A stretch of DNA of 64,000 bases from Allodiplogaster sudhausi (Eukaryota; Nematoda; Chromadorea; Rhabditida; Diplogasteridae): assembly GCA_945643635.1 (NCBI GenBank), contig CALZFC010000005.1:5793001-5857000 (forward strand), given 5' to 3'. Below the pieces are notes generated by a model. That model saw only the letters and a list, made by a program, of their open reading frames with translations, searched no databases and was not told where the DNA came from. The translations under genes and the position numbers were made by a program. Shown piece by piece: positions 48,710-63,200 of the stretch (within the stretch, counting starts at the first letter, position 1; each line of letters starts with the position of its first letter).

Positions 48710-49724
48710 TTGAGGCATCGAAGACGGTGATCTGCGGGAGATGCTGCTGAATAACTCGAAGAGCGACAGCTCTGTGGTCACTCAAGTCTGCCTCCGACCC
48801 GTGGACAAGTCCGTTCAGAACTCGGTGAGACTCTCTCCGTCCCCTTCCTCTTCTCCGTCTCCCTCTCTCCACTCTCTCCTCCCTCCCCCCTTGCAGGTGA
48901 TGCAACTACAGCACATCGAGCGTGGAGTGCGTCGTGCGTGTCTGTCCCTTGGCCGTTCCTCCCCTTCTCTCACCGAGGAGGGCCGCCGAGAATGCTCTGC
49001 CCTTGCTCACTTCTCTGTCATTGAAATGGAAGATTGGCTCGCCACCACGCATGGTCACACTCAAGCCAAGTTTGCAGAGTGCCAGGTTCTCGCTCTCTAC
49101 ATACTCTTTCTCTCACATCTCTCTAAATTGAGCCTCTCTCGCCTCTCTTTTTCTCACATCTCTCTCGCCTCTCTTTCCCTGACCTCTCTCTCGCCTCTCT
49201 TTCCCTGACATCTCTCTCGCCTCTCTTTCCCTGATATCACTCTCGCCTCTCTTTCCCTGATATCTCTCTCGCCTCTCTTTCTCTGACCTCTCTCTCGCCT
49301 CTCTTTCTCTGACCTCTCTCTCGCCTCTCTTTCTTTGACCTCTCTCTCGCCTCTCTTTCTCTGACCTCTCTCGCCTCTCTTTCCCTGACATCTCTCTCGC
49401 CTCTCTTTCTCTGACCTCTCTCTCGCCTCTCTTTCTCTGACCTCTCTCTCGCCTCTCTTTCTCTGACCTCTCTCTCCTCTCTTTCTCTGACATCTCTCTG
49501 CCTAGGCCCGCACGGCAGGTATCTCTGCATCGTGCTCTGCCCTGTCGGAATGCTGCTCTGCCACTTCCCCCTGCTCGGAGTACTTGTCCTCTTCCCCGGT
49601 GTCTAAGATGCGTGCCGAGGCCATCCGTCTTCTCCTTGCCCAGCAGGATGACTGCGAGAGCAGAATGGAGCGGACTCTCCGCTCTCTCAATCACCATTTC
49701 CGCAACATCCCGCTTAGGCACTAA
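44110..49724 (+). CDS. Large secreted cysteine-rich and coiled-coil protein, unrecognised
   Basis: I do not recognise the family. Exon 1, 44110-44181, is a signal peptide (MKSYLILYTVIFLLITCSEA). A Cys-rich exon follows from 44314 (TGCFNYIDCLEQAQRQFKGC). An exon 44578-44682 (DFDTLQTLVNEDSRECFEKM) ends at the first donor of the tandem array. Later exons fit in phase: 45854-45981, 46082-46137, 46265-46437, 46487-46918, 46981-47121, 47237-47338, 47514-47696, 48137-48253, 48457-48556, 48724-48824, 48897-49085, 49506-49724. The middle (46265-48253) is a highly charged Glu/Lys coiled coil. The ends carry spaced-Cys helical modules, e.g. ECLVHFQQDRHRCELLLRCC, FCTAFSQCEAIVWEYQTRC and CSALSECC. The layout suggests a secreted fibrous or matrix protein. 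Exons between 44390 and 45853 are uncertain. Confidence 0.72.
44671..45296 (+). repeat. 33-bp minisatellite with a 5' splice site in each unit (19 units)
   Basis: The unit is GAAGAGAGACAG followed by GTAAGC or GTAACC, then AGAGAAAGAGAGAAC. I count 19 units. Eighteen have GT at the splice position (five GTAAGC, thirteen GTAACC) and one has ATAACG (near 45232). One unit (near 44947-44968) is shortened to 22 bp, which changes the reading frame. The first unit is the natural exon end (..EERQ|). The whole array remains open in the exon's frame. Confidence 0.9.
47697..48136. repeat. GA/GGGA-rich repeat intron
   Basis: Intron of the Cys-rich gene made of GAGAGA, GGGAGGGA and GATAGAGTGG units; purine-only for hundreds of bases on the gene strand. 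Similar purine tracts occupy introns at 48560-48706 and 32100-32290. Confidence 0.8.
49115..49500. repeat. About 24-bp CT-rich minisatellite
   Basis: About 16 copies of TCTCTCGCCTCTCTTTCTCTGAC with small variants (CCCTGACA, CCCTGATA) fill the last intron of the Cys-rich gene up to the acceptor CCTAG. It is the intron's polypyrimidine tract in repeated form. Confidence 0.85.
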
Positions 49725-50199
49725 TTTAACTCCCAATTTATTTTTCGATCCCTCAAGCTTCTCCTACCGGGTATAACTTCATTGCAGTCTTTCCAGTGAT
49801 AAACGGCGCTCTTGCAGCAATTAGCAACCCTTCCCCGCTGTAATGCAGGCAGCTATTTCCAATGTTCTTCGTGCTCATAAGACAAACTAGATCTGACACA
49901 AGAACTGCCAACAGATGGATTACGCATTTATACACCGCAACACCTGCACAGTAGTGAATGACCGCCGTAATATCTAAAATAATAAAACACGAGGCGCCAG
50001 GCAGATTGGGGAGGACATAAAACTGATTTAAAAAATAACACATCATTGCAAGTACAGTAATCCTTCTACAGGAAAATAGTAGAATTACAAGTAGAGGGTT
50101 GCAATACTCTCCAAAGATATATGGAACATATATATAAATAATAAATAGCTAGGATAAGTTAGGAAAATAAGGTAGGGTAATGATTGCGGGGTTGTGTAC

Positions 50200-54257
<4,058 letters not shown>

Positions 54258-56039
54258 GTTCCAAGACGACGATTAAAACTTTCAACAGTCTATGAAACCT
54301 GCAAGAAAACGAGTGAAGTGAAGCAACTGGTCTATATACCAGCCAATGACTACGTCAGCGAACTATTTAGCGCTCGGAAGAATTCAAACGAGCGCTGACT
54401 TTGTATTTTGCGTATTGGATTTCACGCAAACACGAAATGTGTTGAAGGTGTGTGGCCAGGCTGGGATCTACTACGGTAATCTTCACATGTGACGCCCGGT
54501 GCAACGCTAATTGTTCCCGCTGGGCTGGTCGTTTTTATTTTTCTGGGTGGTTTTGGCTTCCTTTTCGGATGTCTTGAAAGAGAAGCAGAGCCATAATCGA
54601 ATGGGAGCACTGTCATTGTGTGTGTATACTCTTCTCTCTCTTCTGGAAGTTTCTTGAAGATTCCCTTCCATTTTGGACGCCATTTGCTTGGCCGCAGACT
54701 TCAATGCTATTCTTTATATCCGACGAAGTGAATGCGCGTTCCTGATTCGTACCAATCTTTCAGTCACAAAGCCAGCGAGGGAAGCTGCGTTGCTTTCCTT
54801 TAGGCGGGTGCTCTCGCTTCGGTGGATTTACCATTCCAACCATCAAGGTATGATATTTAAACAATGGTCAAGCTTAGACTCTTCCCTCACTGTGGTTCGC
54901 ATCCGATCTTGCTAATATCAGTAACAATGAAGTTAATCAATTCAAATTTCATTAAGATTCATTTTTGGAAATTTGTTTTGTTATGCGTGGGTTTTTCACG
55001 TTAAGAAGCGTTCTTCATACGAAAGTAGGGAAATGTCAATCTGCGATTTTCTGTCTAATTTTGGGGTCGGCTTAAATTTTCAACATGCATCATCCAGTGC
55101 TGAAAACAACGGGATTTTGAGCAGGCCTTGTGCAGCACTGATTGAGACCTAATGCCTTTTAAAGAAAGAGAGGAACGTGTATTGGCATAGTGCCCCGTGC
55201 TGCTCGTTTATCTGCCATCCCATTGCCTAATTCCCGTCGATCTTCTTGTCTGCGTGACGTTGACTGGATCACATCCTTAGACAAGACTGAGTTGGAGTCA
55301 CAAGGTTTGGCAGCTGCCTCGTGGTCCCGAGTGCTCTAGTCACCATCCTTTTCGTTCGCCATTTTTCTAAGATTGTCTCTGTCTCTCCGCTCCTTCTCTC
55401 TGTCATTCCTTGCTCACCTCTGCCGGTGTCCTCTGCCTTTCCTCCCCTCTTCCTCTCTCTCTCTTTGCACTCTTCAATCCATCACCTGTCCCCGCCCCTC
55501 ATGGCTAGCCGTCTGGCTAAACTTATCAACCATGCCACCAATTCCTTAGCATTTTCTTGAGCCTAGTTGGTGTGGAGTGTATATGGTCACACTGTAGTAC
55601 TATAAAAGCGAGAGAAACAAATTCCCTAGCGGAGTATGAGCATCCAGATACAATAACTTTTAATTTTTTTTTTCTGAATTTAGGGTCTGTGCAGAGCCTG
55701 GGCTTGTCCCCCGCCTCCCACCAACTCAGCCATGTCCATGTTCTACTTCGATGAGGAGCAGGACGCTTTCCGTTAGTTGACTACTATATTGTTAGAATTT
55801 CAACAAATATGGAACCATCGGTATTCGCGACGAGATTCAACTTGATTCTCATTCATATGGTTATCTGTCTAGCATGTGTGGTGATCATCGAATTCGATTA
55901 GCAATTCGCGCCCGAAAAGTCTACACTCAAAGTGATTTCGCTCCGATAGCTTTATGATTTCGTTAAAGGAGCAGTTAAATATAGTACGGATAGTAGTGTT
56001 GAGAGGTGAGGTAGATAATAAGGGGAGATCTGTTTTACT
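54258..56039. other. Intergenic; no supported gene
   Basis: Mixed sequence with short frames only. A short open segment at 55732-55776 (+) reads MSMFYFDEEQDAFR then a stop or a possible GT donor. It might be a first exon of the downstream kinase gene, but the phase does not fit the next recognised exon. Confidence 0.4.
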
Positions 56040-57450
56040 TTCTTATATTTTTTATATCTTTTTGAAAGAATGCTTTGTAGGAAACTCTATTCTTTTTGCA
56101 ACGATGCACATATTATTCCTGATCAACAATATGGCTTTAGGCCAAAACGCTCCATCGATTTCCAAATGTTAAGTTGTCTCGAATTATGGACCTCCGCAAT
56201 GGCCAACTCTCAGTTCACTGATGTAATTTACTTTGATCACGCCCGTGCTTTTGATCGTGTTTCTCACCCCAAGCTCATCCATAAGCTTGGTCTTCTTTCT
56301 CTCCCGCCTAAGTGTATATCTTGGATCGCCTCCTTCCTTAGCAATCGCACCTTTTCTGTCCGTGTCGCCTCCTCCCTCTCCCCCCCCCCCCCCCCTCTTC
56401 CTGTCACTAGCGGAATCCCGCAAGGTACAGTTCTTGGTCCTCTCCTTTTTATCCTATTTACTAGCGACCTTCCCTCTCTTATCTCTTCACATGATGTACA
56501 TTCTAGTTGTTTCGCTGACGATCTTAAGATTTTTCGCTCATTTACTAAGTCTTCTTCTCATGCTCCCCTAAGCCATTGACGAAGTTGCATCCTGGGCAAA
56601 CAAATGGCAACTCCCCCTCGCCCCCCTCAAGTGTTCCGTCCTCCATTTAGGCAAATCCAACCCCAAGCTACCTTACCACCTTAACGGCGCTCCCCTTACC
56701 CCAGTAGACGGCATCCGAGATCTCGGCATTATTATTGACTCTTCTCTTTCCTTTTCATCCCACTGCTCGCATCTTGCTAACAAGGCTATAAGCAAATGTC
56801 ACCCCATCATCCGCTCCCTCCGTTCCAAAAACAAGGACGCCCTTGTTTCCGCTTATACCCTGTATATTCGCCCTTTGCTCGAATCCTCCTCCATTGTCTT
56901 TTCTCCCCGGCTCAAGAAAGATATCCTTCGTCTAGAACGCATCCAGAACTATTTTACCCGTTTTATTTACCGCCGTTGTTTTGGTTACAGCAATCGCGCT
57001 GATATTCCTAACCCTGCTACCCGTAACAAGGTTCTCTCCCTTCCCTCTCTCTTATCTCGCAGACAACAATCTGATTTTACACTTGCGCGTCGTCTTGTAT
57101 TTGGCCACAGGCGTATCTCTGATCGCGTTCCCCATTATTTCCATTTTCGTAACTCACGTACTCGCGGCCTTTCCTTCCTCCTTGCTTACCCGTCCACTCG
57201 CTCCTCCGTTCGTAACCATTCGTTTTTCATCAGATCCGCGAAAGCATTCAACAGCTTGGCCAAGCACTCATCTCCCTCCTCCCTCTCCTCCCCATCTGCG
57301 ACCCCATTACAACAGCCCATATTACTGTATGATGCTCATATATACTGTACTGTATCTTCTCATGTATACCATATCATGCATTGCTTTATCACTCATACAC
57401 ATACCTTCATTCATTAACACGTGGCAGCAGCACGTAAATAAATCAATCAA
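56040..57450 (+). mobile_element. 5'-truncated non-LTR retrotransposon (CR1/Jockey-like LINE), reverse transcriptase
   Basis: The reverse-transcriptase core begins in mid-domain with IIPDQQYGFRPKRS, then DVIYFDHARAFDRVSHPKL, SGIPQGTVLGPLLFILFTSD and the catalytic SCFADDLKIF box. After a one-base frameshift near 56572 it continues IDEVASWANKWQLPL ... LGIIIDSSLSFSSH and the C-terminal LERIQNYFTRFIYRRCF region typical of the CR1/Jockey group. The first frame stops at 56577 and the last at 57417. The 3' end is AATAAATCAATCAATC rather than poly(A), as in CR1-like elements. The endonuclease domain and 5' end are absent. I saw no clear target duplication. Confidence 0.88.
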
Positions 57451-58542
57451 TCTAAATTATTCTTTTAATTAGTCAAAAGCTAAAACGCAATTTTTTTTAT
57501 TTATTTAATGGTTTTGTAAGCGCATTTGTAATTTTGCGAGCCCAGTCTTGTCTTTCTGTGCTTTGATTAGACGTAGTTTTCATGTGTGAAAGGATGCTTG
57601 TCGTCGCTTGTTCTTCCCTCGCACTATTTCGGATGGTGATATCCTTTTCTATTATTTTGAGATTATTTTTTACTTTTGCCATGGCAAGATTATAATGTTA
57701 ATTTCAAATTTTGACATGGGAAATATCTATACGAAGAAGACAGCACGTGATAGAGAGGCAAAGAAAGGCAGATATGAGAGAGAAGAAGGAAGACAAGTTG
57801 AAGAAGGGAACAGACAAGGTCGAATCATCACATGACAAAGTGTGTGTGCTAAACCACGTGCGTTCTTTCGATATCTGAATTTTCGCTCCCTAGTCTCATT
57901 CTGTCTGCACCCTCCACTCTTTTCATTCTCTCTGCTTCGAATGTCTTTCTCTCTCGCTTCTATGCCACACTCTCTTGAGATGGAGTACTGTAGTGATGGA
58001 TGGGGCCATTCTAGTCTCCTTCTGATGCCCACACTTCATGGCCGTTCTTTCGATAGACCAGATGGTTCTTTTCTCTTGCTGACCCTTCTCTTTTGTCACC
58101 AAGCATTTCCTTCCTATTTTCCGTGAACTGACTTCATGTACTTTTGTCATCTCTCTCATTCGGTTTCCATTCATTCCCTTTGTTTTGTTACACTCTCTGG
58201 AATGTATAACAAGCTGGATATGGTTAAGTGGTCTTTTCTTGATATTAATTTGTGCATTTGAGAAGAACGAGGCGGGGAGGGGGAAGTCTCCGACGAGAAT
58301 GATGATGGATTCCTTGCCAGCCGGTTGGTTTCTTTCTGATTCACACTTTCTTTTTTCTTTGCTTCTTTCCGTTTTGAAATTCGCTATTTTCATCATGTGA
58401 TCATTGAGAAATAGAGATTGATATGCCTAAACAGGACGCAGCTTGACTGGGCTGTCTATTTCTGTCGTTCTTTCTCTGGATGGAACAAGGGAAAAGATGA
58501 ACGGAGAGAACATGGATGTGTGTGTTCAGACGGCGATATTCG

Positions 58543-60626
58543 ATGGCGAGTCGCCCCTCAGATGGTTTCATCCTTGGTGAGTGGGAATCAGACGGGGCGG
58601 AGACGGAGGAGCAGAGTGAGGAGGACGAGTTGGCTGCTCAGCTCGTGCCGATGAAGATGCATCTCCATCGCCCTCCCGCTCTTCCCAAGCGAGTTCGCAC
58701 TTACTCCAGAAGCAAGAATCTTACTTTCTCTGGTTAGGAGTTGGACTAATTGCGAAACTAACTCAGGAAGAAGTGTTTATGTTCGGTCAAGAACATCTAA
58801 TAAGGAAGCAATTTTATTATATCTTTCATTTCTACTTTACGAGATGTTCCCATAACGGGATGATTTTTAAGATTTCTATGAGATGTGTGATGACCAGCTC
58901 GGGGCCGGATCGTATGGAAGTGTCAAGACTTGCATTCAGAAGACTTCAGGAGAAGAGATGGCAGTGAAGGTGAGAGAGGGAGTAGATTGATGGCAGAGAG
59001 AGAGAGAGAGAGAGAGTAGGTTGATGGCAGAGTGGTTGTGATGAAGGGAGAGTTCAGGTTGTGATAAAGGAGATTTGAGGTGGTGGAGAAGGGAGTGAAT
59101 GGTCATTCTCGTGCTCGGATCATGCGAGAAGTGCGCACTCTTCAGCTATGCGCTCACCATCCAAACATCGTCCAGCTTGTTGATGTAAGTGTTTTTTTCC
59201 TTTCAATTTATCTAAATAATCTCAAGATTATCCTTGCAAGAAGCCTTTTTATTCGAAGCTGTGAGAGAATGTTTAATTGAGCTATAGAAGGTAGAGAGGA
59301 GAGTGTTCAACTCATTTCTTATTCTCGTGTGATTGCAGTGGTTCGAAGACGAAGAGAGGTACTACATGGTGTTTGAGAAGATGCTCGGTGGCCCTCTGCT
59401 CTCTCATATCCAAAGACGCGTTTGCTTCACTGAAGCCGAGGCTTGCCAGGTCACCAAGGACATTGCCTCTGCTCTCAAGTTCCTCCACGATCACGGTCAC
59501 ATTTCTTTTTCTTTCTTTCTCTCATTTGGAAATGACGAAGAATTGTTACAGGAATAGCGCACCGCGACGTGAAGCCGGAGAATGTGTTGTGTACCCGGGA
59601 GGAGTGCGTGAGTCCAGTGAAACTCTGCGACCTCGACCTGGCCTCTCACTCCACGGCTGGCTCTCGTCCTCTTGTGGCTGTTGCTTCCGAGCCGGACCTG
59701 GCCAGCCCCGTGGGGTCAGCCGAGTTCATGGCCCCCGAAGTGGTCGACGCCTTCGTGGGGGAGGCTCTGAAGTACGACAAGAGATGCGACATGTGGAGTC
59801 TCGGCGTCATCGTGTACATCATGCTCTGCGGCTACCCTCCCTTCTACGGCGGCGACTGCGGCAAGCCGGATTGTGGATGGAACGACGGCGAGGCCTGCGA
59901 GGAGTGTCAGGTCAGCAGCAGACTCAGCAGTACTCAGCAATTTGAGTGTCTTCAGAGTCGGCTGTTCGGCCGAATCCAGAATGGGTACTTTGACTTCCCT
60001 CCGGAAGAGTGGGCGGGTGTCTCCGTCCACGCCAAGCATCTCATCTCTCATCTCCTCGTCCGCAATGCTAAGAATCGCCTGACCGCCGACGAGGTGCTGG
60101 CCCATCCTTGGATTGCCGAGCCTGCTCCCTCCACTCGACTCCAGACTCCTGGCAATCTCTTCCGGTATCTCCCATTCTACTCTCTAGCAATATTTTTTTT
60201 TTTACGAACGGTGACTACTTTTGTCCCGAAATTGAGGAAATATCAAAATTACTGTCATTAAATGTTTTAACATGAAATGGCTGCAGGAACGACTCGGCCC
60301 GCGACGTGCACCAGATGAGCGAGCACTTCAATGTCATGTCCCGCTTAGCGGGCGTCCGTCTCTCGTCTGCGGCAGAAGGCGAAGAGAGCACTTCGTCCTC
60401 TTCTTCCTCTCCCCCCTCCCATCTCTCTGTTCTCACGGGCCATTCTGACTTGTCTGACTCTCCTGTAGTGCCTGCTCTCTCTTCCCTCTCTAACCCTCCC
60501 CTCTCTCGTCTCTCCAATTCTCATCTCATCCCTCTTCCTCAGTCTTGCCAATCTGCAGTTGCCCGTCAGGACTCTATGAGTGAAATGCAGAAAGCAGCTT
60601 CGAGACACGGCGAAGTCAATGTTTGA
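58543..60626 (+). CDS. mnk-1: MNK (MAPK-interacting) protein kinase
   Basis: Ser/Thr kinase that phosphorylates eIF4E downstream of ERK/p38. Exons: 58543-58732, 58872-58969, 59080-59184, 59339-59495, 59552-59910, 59956-60164, 60287-60626; 485 residues (human MNK1 465). The N-terminal basic segment LPKRVRTYSRSKNL corresponds to the importin/eIF4G-binding region. Kinase motifs: GAGSYGSVK (Gly loop), MAVK (Lys), HRDVKPENVLC, and the activation loop ending GSAEFMAPEVV. The MNK-specific cysteine insert is present (CGKPDCGWNDGEACEEC). In place of the MNK-family DFD the sequence is DLD (KLCDLDLAS). The C-terminus is Ser-rich. An earlier in-frame ATG exists at 58516, and an extra upstream exon is possible. 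Confidence 0.93.
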
Positions 60627-62388
60627 CCCCCTTTTTCCTTCCTCCCCCTCGACCCTTCTTTCCCTGCTCATTTCGTGTTGATAACTTCGTGTAATTGTTA
60701 GTGCTCCTTAATGTCTCATGCGTGTACACTTGCTTCTACGACATTCTATTGATGAACAAAGGCAGGTGAGACGAGCTCGGGGATATTGAAGGGGGCTTCC
60801 CTTGAGTTTGTCAAGTCCTCTGTGTCTCTTTTTCTTTTCCTCTTCCTCTCTTCCTCTTCCTCTCTATCGCTTTCCCTCTAGTTTCATTTATTCATTCTCC
60901 CACGGTCTTCGGTTCATGAAAATTCAACAATACCTGACGTTGGGAACGGAATTTTGTTTCTGCAGCAGCATTTTTGTGCTTGGATTGAGCAGAGAATCGT
61001 GGTGGGTTTGTATGACTTTTTGGGAATATCTGGAGGTTTCCTTTTTATCCCATTCTAGTTATTATTTCTTATTGTTTGAGTAATTTAGTCTATCACTCTC
61101 TTCACCCTACTTCATTCTCCGTTTCGCTATCTGAACTTTTCTTTTTCTCGCCTTGTTACTCTCCTTCGTAGCACTGGCTCTGTTTTTATCGAGCCAGTGC
61201 TGTGTTTGTAAATATTGTATGAAAAAAACGAGAATACTGTGCATCTGGTAATGAGCTGTAATACTTGGTGCGTTCTTATCTCTTCTTCGGATGTTATGTC
61301 CTCCTAGTAAGTAATATGTTGTTACTTAGTTTGTAGATTGAAATCCTGTAACGCAGATTTGGCTGAGACACCGAGCGATTGCTTAGCATTCTCTTCTTGT
61401 AAATAGGAAGTCGTTAACTACTTCTCTCTGCTATTCCTCGATTGCAACTGAGTTTGGCAAGAGTTGTTCTGCGCTTTTGGTGTGGTGAGTCTTCATCCCC
61501 GAATGGGTTGCAACCCCCCACCCCCCCCCCCCCCCCCCCTTTAACTTTTCTCACGATAGTATGATCGTCTTCAAGTGTCACTTTGATAATACTGGGGATG
61601 ATTCAGGAAGGATATGTCATCTACTGCCTTCCCTCTCACTGTCCTTGCGTTCCTCCGCCCTCTCTTCTCGTTGTTACCCTAGCTTGAGTCTTCCATTCCG
61701 GCCGAGGTGTTGCTTACCAGCTGTTGGTCCCTTCATGTTATTTATATCCGTTCCCCGGTCGCTCTGTCTTATTTGCTTCCGTTTCATCTGTAGCGTCGCG
61801 TATTTCTTGTAATGTCCTCCTCTCCTTCATTCTTCGTTATGTCTTTTCTCAATCATTAATCGTGACCCTCGATTTCACTCTACTCTTCTTTAAACTCTTC
61901 CCATTCTTCATCTTCTTCTCTTCTACTCCATTCTCCAAGTCCATCTGCTGACTTGTGAATATAACATCCCGACACAATGCCATCAGTCGGTTAATTTCTC
62001 CATCTGCGGAGATCGCGCAAGCGATTTAGTAAGAGTATTGTAGGTTTGTAGAGTAAGTGTATGGTAAGAGTTGTTATTGGTAGGGGTTAGGAACCACCGA
62101 GGTTGACTGTTCATTCCATCGTGAGGCAACTCGGGACGTTGCTCCCTGTTCAATTCCGTTTTATTGTATCCAATGAAACAGATAAAGTGTAAGAGCAAGC
62201 AATGCGTTATGTGCCTTATTATTTCTTGTATGTGGTTGTCGAAAATGGGAGGGTGTGAACTTTGAACGGGACACTGAAGGGAATTCCGGTGAGTTTAAAG
62301 TGCTGAGGGTGGCATTGTGGATCAAGTTGTGCTGGTCGAGTCAGCTGTTGTGGTCTCTCTCTCCCTCTCTCACCATCAGCTGTTGTGG

Positions 62389-62422
<34 letters not shown>

Positions 62423-62930
62423 CCTTCGTCTCTATGTATCCTCTCTCTATGTCTCTTTCTCTTCCTCTCTGGATTTGCAGTTCGGGCTATGTTTTTACCT
62501 TCTTTGTTTTATTTCTGTTTTTTTAGCGTTTCTAGGAAAAGGTAGAATCATTTACAAGGAATGTTTTGTAGTTTGTGATGTCCTTTTAGATCTTTTTTTT
62601 TAAATTCCGGAGACAGTCTCCCTCTGAACCTGATTGGTATTCTTCCCCCTCTCCCAAGTGTTGATGATTGCTGCATCATAATCCTACAGTGCCCGCCGAG
62701 TCTTGCGTTGCTTGTAACTGTGGTCTGACCATGCCCGCGTACACTCTTATACAACTAGATCACTTCACGAATCACTAGCCATCATCTTATGTTCCATGAT
62801 GCAAAAGATAAGCAAGAAGTGTAGGTAGAGGAATAGAAAAGGTTAAAGTGCAACGCAGCAGCATGAAGTTAAGAGATGGCAGGTTCTCTGGAAAGAATGG
62901 CCATGGGACGAGGAGAGAAAGAGACGGAGA
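60627..62930. other. Long pyrimidine-rich gene-free region
   Basis: 2.3 kb after the MNK stop with no supported gene; the first part is probably 3' UTR. It holds a perfect hairpin (61170-61201), a nearly pure C run (61513-61539) and CT-rich blocks at 62356-62480. Confidence 0.5.
61170..61201. other. Perfect 11-bp stem-loop
   Basis: AGCACTGGCTC (61170-61180) and GAGCCAGTGCT (61191-61201) are exact reverse complements around a T-rich 10-nt loop. It lies about 540 bp after the MNK stop. It could be a 3'-UTR structure; function unknown. Confidence 0.7.
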
Positions 62931-62933
62931 AAG

Positions 62934-63049
62934 GAGAGAGAGAGAGAGAGCGAGAGATAGAGAGAGCGAGAGATATATATAGAGAGAGAGAGCGAGAGCG
63001 AGAGATAGAGAGAGAGCGAGAGCGAGAGAGAGGGAGAGAGAAAGAGAGG

Positions 63050-63085
<36 letters not shown>
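62934..63085. repeat. (GA)n microsatellite with CGAGAG variants
   Basis: About 150 bp of GA dinucleotides directly upstream of the TolB-like gene's leader. Confidence 0.85.
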
Positions 63086-63087
<2 letters not shown>

Positions 63088-63200
63088 TGGTACCCTTCAA
63101 AAGAGGAGGGGGACAGCAATCGTATTGGTTGCACTGCAATTGCAGGCGACTAGAGAGGAAGCCAGAGTCGAAGATCTCGCCACTTCTGAGAGGAGAAGAG

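Noticed and set aside
54507..54704. 65-residue minus-strand frame starting MKSAAKQMASKMEGNLQETS
   Set aside because: No homology recognised, no splice partners and no support beyond an ATG; likely chance.
55732..55776. MSMFYFDEEQDAFR as first exon of the MNK gene
   Set aside because: Splice phase does not join to the first recognised kinase exon and a LINE lies between; kept only as a remark.
61513..61539. Poly-C run as a regulatory element
   Set aside because: Simple homopolymer, like the C runs at 17222 and 36540; length is also unreliable given the C/G-run errors in this assembly.
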